A stretch of DNA of 8,006 nucleotides, taken from assembly GCA_022562855.1 (NCBI GenBank), contig JADFON010000071.1, positions 1 through 8,006 of the forward strand, given 5' to 3'. The position numbers and the translations under genes were made by a program. Source of the DNA: Candidatus Zhuqueibacterota bacterium. Its GTDB lineage: Bacteria; SM23-31. The notes under the pieces were generated by a model. That model was not told the origin of the DNA. It ran no database searches and saw only the letters and a list, made by a program, of their open reading frames with translations. Numbering within the stretch: the stretch's first letter is position 1; the number at the start of each line of letters is the position of its first letter. Of this stretch, positions 4,143-8,006 are shown piece after piece.

Positions 4143-6602
4143 ATGGCTAAACAAACAAGTGACAACTCGGAAAATCACACAGCGTCAGACAAATATTTAC
4201 CTGCATTGGTGGTGCTGTTTATCGGAAGCGGTTGCGCAGCGTTAATGTATGAAGTCATCTGGCTGCAGATGCTGGGGCTTGTAGTCGGCTCATCGGCAAT
4301 CTCCCTGGGGGTGTTATTGGGGACGTTTATGGGCGGTATGTGTCTCGGGAGTCTTCTGCTTCCCCGCTTTGTACCACGCGATAAGAACCCTCTCCTGGTC
4401 TATGTCGTGCTTGAACTCGGCATAGGTATTCTCGGATTGATATTGTTGTTTGCAATTCCTCTTGTCGGACATGTTTACTCGGCTATGGTCGGAGACGGAA
4501 TATTCGGGTTTCTTCTCAGGGGTGTTGTAGCCGCGCTGCTGCTGCTTCCTCCCACTTTATTGATGGGCGCAACGCTCCCGGCAATCTCACGGTTGGTTGA
4601 AACCACACCCAAAGGGGTTTCGTGGCTCGGTTTTTTCTACGGAGGAAATATTGCAGGCGCGGTGGCAGGTTGTCTGCTGGCGGGATTTTATTTCCTGAGG
4701 GTTCACGATGTTTACATCGCGACCTTTGCCGCAGTCGCAATTAATGCTGCGGTTGTGGTATTCGGGTACTTGTTGTCGACCAAAGCGCATGTAACAAAGA
4801 CCGAAAAAGTAACAACTGAAAAGCCGGTTAAACGGGCGCCACATGTATCGGCTGTTTATTGGGGGATAGCGCTGTCGGGGTTTACGGCGCTCGGCGCAGA
4901 GGTAATCTGGACACGGCTGTTGTCGCTTTTGTTTGGTGCAACAACGTATACGTTTTCCATAATCCTTGCCGTGTTCTTGATGGGTCTTGGTATCGGCAGC
5001 AGCGCCAGTTCGTTTTTTGCGCGAACCGTTCGTAATCCCCGGTTTGCGCTTGGAGTTTGTCAATTCTTATTAGTTGCGATGCTCGCATGGGCTGCATTTA
5101 ATCTCGGCAGTTCTTTGCCAAATTGGCCTATCGACCCGTATATATCACCAAGTCCATGGTTTAATTTCCAGATTGATATCGCAAGAACGATGTGGGCGAT
5201 ACTGCCTTCTGCAATCCTCTGGGGAGCCAGTTTTCCCCTGGCTTTAGCCGCTGCCGCGGCTCCCGGTCAGGACCCCGGAAAACTTGTAGGCGGGGTATAC
5301 GCTTCAAATACCGCCGGCGCCATATTCGGTTCGCTTTTATTTGCCATAATCCTTATCCCAACGATCGGCACAAAGAATTCTCAACAATTACTTATTCTTG
5401 TATCCGCTTTTTCCGCTTCTCTCGTATTACTATCGATAGCGCCAAAGCTTAACTTTAGCTGGCTTCAACAAAAGTTTCTGAAAAAATCAATCGTAACAGG
5501 GGCATTATTAATAACTACCATCTGGCTGGTGGCAAGTGTTCCACCAATTTCCGATTCACTTATCGCCTACGGCAGGTACTCCGCTTCCTGGGTTGGCGAC
5601 AACCGGATTATTTTCTACGGCGAAGGCATGAACTCCTCGATGGCGGTTTCCGAATTGCCGAACGGAGTCAGAAATTATCATAATGCCGGAAAGATCCAGG
5701 CGTCAAGCGAACCGCAGGACATGCGGCTGCAGCGGATGCTCGGGCATCTGACTACGCTGGTTCCCAAAACCCCGCGGTCTGTTCTTGTAATCGGTTGCGG
5801 CGCCGGTATAACGGCGGGAGCGGTGAGCATCAGTCCCCTGGTTGAAAAGGTCACCATTGTTGAAATAGAAATGCTCGTTCCCGAAGTTGTTTCAACGTAT
5901 TTCAGCTACGAGAACTATGACGTTATCCGAAATCCAAAAGTGATAATCCGCAATGACGATGCGCGCCATTTTTTGCTCTCTACAAAAGAAAAATTCGATG
6001 CAATTACTTCCGACCCCTTCGACCCCTGGGTAAAAGGAGCCGCGACGCTTTATTCGAAGGAATTTTTCGAAGTTATGAAAGACCATCTGAACCCCGGCGG
6101 TGTGGTAACTCTTTTTGTGCAGCTTTATGAAAGCAACCTGGCGGCAGTAAAGAGTGAAGTAGCAACCTTTTTCGAGGTGTTTCCGCATGGCGTGGTCTGG
6201 GGTAACACTTTGAACGGGCAAGGCTATGACGTCGTTGTGATGGGTCAGGTTGAACCTTTGAGGATCAACATCGACGAAATGGAGGCGCGCCTGAACAGTT
6301 TTGAATTCTCTGATGTATCGCAGTCCTTAAGCGAAATTGGATTCTATTCGGCAGTCGACCTGTTTTCGACTTATGCAGGAACCGCATCCGACTTTGAAGA
6401 ATGGCTCCAGGACGCCCAGATCAACCGCGACAGGAATCTCCGTCTCCAGTATCTTGCCGGAATGGGAGTAAATCTATACCAGGCGGACATTATTTATGCC
6501 GATATGCTGAAGTACAGCAATTTTCCGGATGAGGTTTTCTCCGGTTCGGATGATTTGATGGCATCCCTCCGAGAAAAAATCCGCATCGCCCAGGGTAAGT
6601 AA
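4143..6602 (+). CDS. Fused MFS-type membrane protein / spermidine-synthase-like domain
   Basis: An 819-residue protein in two parts. Residues 18-215 and 235-465 are hydrophobic, with about 6-7 predicted helices in each half, separated by a charged linker (214-233). Both halves open with a related motif (AALMYEVIWLQML at 32-44; TALGAEVIWTRLL at 248-260), so the membrane part is an internal duplication. Residues 475-700 form a spermidine-synthase-like Rossmann domain: GEGMNSSMAV (493-502), GKIQAS (516-521), nucleotide loop GCGAGIT (551-557), VEIE with acidic E574, DDAR (605-608), and D624-P-F-D627-P-W before ALYS-like TLYSKEFF. Compared with true spermidine synthases, GGGDG has become GCGAG (Asp lost at 554) while the catalytic D-x-x-D-P pair is kept. 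Such fusions are usually annotated 'fused MFS/spermidine synthase'; their substrate and transport role are unproven. A C-terminal helical tail follows (about 705-819). The start is supported by GGAAGGA at 4134-4140. The gene stands alone. Confidence 0.9.
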   Translation: MAKQTSDNSENHTASDKYLPALVVLFIGSGCAALMYEVIWLQMLGLVVGSSAISLGVLLGTFMGGMCLGSLLLPRFVPRDKNPLLVYVVLELGIGILGLILLFAIPLVGHVYSAMVGDGIFGFLLRGVVAALLLLPPTLLMGATLPAISRLVETTPKGVSWLGFFYGGNIAGAVAGCLLAGFYFLRVHDVYIATFAAVAINAAVVVFGYLLSTKAHVTKTEKVTTEKPVKRAPHVSAVYWGIALSGFTALGAEVIWTRLLSLLFGATTYTFSIILAVFLMGLGIGSSASSFFARTVRNPRFALGVCQFLLVAMLAWAAFNLGSSLPNWPIDPYISPSPWFNFQIDIARTMWAILPSAILWGASFPLALAAAAAPGQDPGKLVGGVYASNTAGAIFGSLLFAIILIPTIGTKNSQQLLILVSAFSASLVLLSIAPKLNFSWLQQKFLKKSIVTGALLITTIWLVASVPPISDSLIAYGRYSASWVGDNRIIFYGEGMNSSMAVSELPNGVRNYHNAGKIQASSEPQDMRLQRMLGHLTTLVPKTPRSVLVIGCGAGITAGAVSISPLVEKVTIVEIEMLVPEVVSTYFSYENYDVIRNPKVIIRNDDARHFLLSTKEKFDAITSDPFDPWVKGAATLYSKEFFEVMKDHLNPGGVVTLFVQLYESNLAAVKSEVATFFEVFPHGVVWGNTLNGQGYDVVVMGQVEPLRINIDEMEARLNSFEFSDVSQSLSEIGFYSAVDLFSTYAGTASDFEEWLQDAQINRDRNLRLQYLAGMGVNLYQADIIYADMLKYSNFPDEVFSGSDDLMASLREKIRIAQGK

Positions 6603-6672
6603 AGCACATACCGACACATCTGACAACAACTATAAAAGCCTCACCTGCCGGTTTTTCATATTGATAATTATA

Positions 6673-6701
6673 TTGACATATAGTAGGAGTATATCTATAT
6701 T
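6673..6701 (+). promoter_or_regulatory. Near-consensus sigma-70 type promoter
   Basis: TTGACA (6673-6678), a 17-base spacer, then TATATT (6696-6701): 11 of 12 consensus bases at ideal spacing. Transcription would start near 6708, giving a leader of about 145 bases before the kinase remnant at 6854. A further TATAAT follows at 6707-6712. A small hairpin CCTGAA/TTCAGG (6819-6835) stands in the leader, close to the ribosome site. The rest of 6603-6853 is AT-rich; I see no gene, RNA gene or clear terminator for the preceding gene in it. Confidence 0.6.
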
Positions 6702-6853
6702 GCCGCTATAATTAATATTATAACCTTACCGCTTCATTTAATTTTAATTATTCCCTGAACTTAGTTTACCCCTTTCTTTCGGGATTTCAGCGTCTATTTA
6801 TCATATGTAAAACAAGATCCTGAAACAAGTTCAGGAAAATACAGAAGGAAGTC

Positions 6854-6970
6854 ATGATAGGTGATACGATTCTACATTATAAAGTACTGGAAAAAATCGG
6901 TGAGGGAGGCATAGGTGTGGTCTACAAAGCAAAAGACACAAAGCTCGACCGGGTAAGGAAAGACAAATAA
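6854..6970 (+). pseudogene. Truncated Ser/Thr protein kinase, N-terminal 38 residues only
   Basis: ATG at 6854 with AGAAGGAA (6843-6850) as ribosome site. The peptide starts MIGDTILHYKVLEKIGEGGI and continues GVVYKAKDTKLDRVRKDK before TAA. The first 33 residues are the standard opening of Hanks-type bacterial kinases: 'HY.VLEKIGEGG.GVVYKA.DTKLDR' with the glycine-rich ATP loop GEGGIG at 16-21. Where 'TVALK' should bring the ATP-binding lysine, the sequence turns into VRKDK and stops. The catalytic loop, DFG motif and all downstream domains are missing, so it cannot be a kinase. It looks like a deletion that joined the gene start to unrelated DNA or to the last codons of the original gene. It keeps an intact start, ribosome site and strong promoter, so a short peptide could still be made. 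The ABM-like gene follows after 59 bp. Confidence 0.85.
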
Positions 6971-6990
6971 TATCACTGGCGAAACCGCTT

Positions 6991-7026
6991 TATAATTTGA
7001 ATCCTTAAAAATAACAATTCGGGGGT
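6991..7026 (+). promoter_or_regulatory. Possible -10 box and ribosome site of the ABM-like gene
   Basis: TATAAT at 6991-6996, with no clear -35, sits 33 bases before the ATG at 7030. GGGGG (7021-7025) is a plausible but unusual ribosome site, four bases before the start codon. The gene may instead be read through from the promoter at 6673. Confidence 0.3.
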
Positions 7027-7029
7027 CTA

Positions 7030-7785
7030 ATGTACTTAAGACTTGTACAATTAAAATTCAAAAAAGAATCGCTTAAATTAGCAAAAGACCATTACGATAC
7101 AAACGTTGTACCTGTTCTTAAGAGAGTTGATGGGTGCATATTTGCCGGATTGATCCTGGATGAATCGAATACCGGTTCTGCGATTTCCATGACCCTGTGG
7201 TCGAATAAAGAAAAAGCGGAAACGTATGAAAAAAGCGGTATGTTTCAAAAACTTTTCGATGAAGCGCAAGACCTTTTAGAAGATACCGAAGAGATGAAAA
7301 TGCAATTATCCCAGGATTTTAAACTCGAATATAAAGCGGTACAAAAGGAGCCGGAAGTAAAATCGTTTGAAGTTGTAACACCTGTTGAAAACGACCTGGA
7401 AAAGGAGAAAATTACCGAACATATGCATCTGAGGATCCTTTCCGTCAATTTGCGCAAAGACAAAAAAAAGGAGTTTGAGGATTTATACAATTCCATAATA
7501 ATACCAGCGTTGAATAAGCAGGAAGGTTGTATTATGGCTTTTTTTACGGAAAACCAGGATGACGAAAATAATATTATATCGGTAACGATCTGGAAAAGGA
7601 GAGAAGATGCGGAAGCCTACGAGAACAGCGGAAAATTCAATGAACTGGTGAAGCAGGTAGAACACACTTTTACGGAAATGACACGTTGGAAAATGTCCCT
7701 GGATGAAAAATCGGGAAAACGTGCAGCCGTCAGTGAAGAACTTCTGGTCTCCCATTATGACATCCTAACCGGGAAAAAAGTGTGA
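7030..7785 (+). CDS. Tandem ABM-like (antibiotic biosynthesis monooxygenase fold) two-domain protein
   Basis: A 251-residue soluble protein made of two copies of a roughly 95-residue domain. Copy 1 covers about 1-95 (MYLRLVQLKF, VDGCIFAGL, SAISMTLWSNKEKAETYEKS) and copy 2 about 131-222 (MHLRILSVNL, QEGCIMAFF, NIISVTIWKRREDAEAYENS). The shared pattern, a strand, helix, '(D/E)GCI' strand, '(I/V)(S/T).T.W....(K/E)AE.YE.SG.F' and a helix, is that of ABM/YgiN-type dimeric alpha/beta barrel domains. A charged linker (96-130, rich in K and E) joins them. Two domains in one chain could form the usual barrel within a single molecule. Members include small monooxygenases and stress-related proteins; I see no metal- or haem-binding signature and cannot name a reaction. 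It follows the kinase remnant after 59 bp on the same strand, and a 38-bp palindrome stands 28 bp after the stop. The fold is inferred from motif pattern. Confidence 0.75.
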   Translation: MYLRLVQLKFKKESLKLAKDHYDTNVVPVLKRVDGCIFAGLILDESNTGSAISMTLWSNKEKAETYEKSGMFQKLFDEAQDLLEDTEEMKMQLSQDFKLEYKAVQKEPEVKSFEVVTPVENDLEKEKITEHMHLRILSVNLRKDKKKEFEDLYNSIIIPALNKQEGCIMAFFTENQDDENNIISVTIWKRREDAEAYENSGKFNELVKQVEHTFTEMTRWKMSLDEKSGKRAAVSEELLVSHYDILTGKKV

Positions 7786-7813
7786 CCGATAAACCGCGCA
7801 ACTTGAAAAAGGC

Positions 7814-7851
7814 TCTGTAGAAATTCGGTACGGAAACCGAGTTTCTACAGA
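7814..7851. repeat. 38-bp near-perfect palindrome after the ABM-like gene
   Basis: Two 16-base arms, TCTGTAGAAATTCGGT and ACCGAGTTTCTACAGA, surround the loop ACGGAA. They pair fully, with a single G-U in RNA. The next bases are ATAAATGATT, without a T-tract, so it is not a typical intrinsic terminator, though it may act as a transcript end or mRNA 3' stabiliser. Its perfect arms suggest a REP-like or other dispersed palindromic repeat; only one copy lies in the window. Confidence 0.6.
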
Positions 7852-7924
7852 ATAAATGATTACTCTTCAAGAAAAAAAGCTGTCAAGTAACGCCGCACTA
7901 AGTATTATATTTTTCTTTGATTTC

Positions 7925-7952
7925 TTGCAACATTTCAAGATATTGGTATAAT
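7925..7952 (+). promoter_or_regulatory. Extended -10 promoter at the right edge
   Basis: TTGCAA (7925-7930), 16-base spacer, TATAAT (7947-7952) preceded by TGG, giving the extended -10 pattern TGNTATAAT. Transcription would begin near 7959 and run out of the window. Two ATG codons follow (7977 and 7982), both in frames open to the edge and without a clear ribosome site; too little is visible to identify a gene. Confidence 0.45.
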
Positions 7953-8006
7953 TTAATCTCAACACAAGAACAAAAAATGCTATGCCCGGAATCGGTCACA
8001 ATCTTG

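Noticed and set aside
3918-4178. Minus-strand 86-codon frame
   Set aside because: AT-rich, low-complexity translation overlapping the start of the large gene; no ribosome site or family likeness.
4516-5097. Minus-strand frames of 71-158 codons inside the fused MFS/spermidine-synthase gene
   Set aside because: They are antisense to an evident 819-residue gene, rich in Arg, Pro and Cys, and show no family motif.
5892-6221. Minus-strand 109-codon frame
   Set aside because: Antisense to the conserved spermidine-synthase-like domain; no recognisable protein features.
6603-6853. Riboswitch in the leader before the kinase remnant
   Set aside because: AT-rich with only one small hairpin near the ribosome site; no conserved aptamer sequence that I recognise.
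7078-7755. Minus-strand frames of 63-90 codons
   Set aside because: Antisense to the two-domain ABM-like gene; Phe- and Ser-rich translations typical of reverse complements of Lys/Glu-rich genes.

Overview
The window looks like a chromosomal segment of an uncultured, moderate-GC bacterium. The tmRNA, a near-consensus sigma-70 type promoter (TTGACA-N17-TATATT), a YfhO-type membrane protein, a fused MFS/spermidine-synthase-like protein and the start of a 'GEGG.GVVYKA' type Ser/Thr kinase together suggest one of the FCB-group or neighbouring candidate phyla (Calditrichota, KSB1, Zixibacteria or Marinimicrobia-like). That placement is inference from gene style, not proof.

Layout, left to right. 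Positions 2-670 (+) hold the 3' end of a YfhO-family membrane protein gene that begins outside the window. It converges on a CDP-alcohol phosphatidyltransferase gene (717-1412, -) whose catalytic motif has Glu in place of the third conserved Asp. Next comes an IS481-type insertion sequence (about 1458-2592, transposase on -). It sits just upstream of the phosphatidyltransferase gene and downstream of ssrA. The tmRNA gene (2734-3149, -) is complete, with a G3-U wobble in its alanine acceptor stem, encoded CCA and a readable tag ADNNYALAA. Two strong hairpins follow it, the second with a T-tract.

Positions 3150-4142 contain no intact gene and look like a scrap zone. They hold a nested inverted-repeat element of about 150 bp (3241-3391), an orphan fragment of a primary sigma factor (3394-3657), an antisense small ORF ending exactly at the fragment's stop, a 39-codon ORF, and AT-rich DNA leading to the next gene. 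The largest gene, 4143-6602 (+), encodes an 819-residue membrane protein fused to a C-terminal spermidine-synthase-like domain.

Positions 6603-7029 carry the best promoter of the window and a 38-codon remnant of a Ser/Thr protein kinase that stops just after the glycine-rich loop. A gene for a tandem-duplicated antibiotic-biosynthesis-monooxygenase-like (ABM, dimeric alpha/beta barrel) protein follows (7030-7785, +). A 38-bp near-perfect palindrome lies after it, and the window ends just past an extended -10 promoter that seems to lead into a gene beyond the right edge.

No operon links the intact genes: each stands alone with its own intergenic space. The clearest theme is genome decay and rearrangement (insertion sequence, palindromic elements, two truncated regulatory genes) around housekeeping genes. 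I see no convincing new defence or biosynthetic system. The best leads are the altered active sites (phosphatidyltransferase, spermidine-synthase-like domain), the promoter-driven kinase remnant and the sigma-factor fragment.
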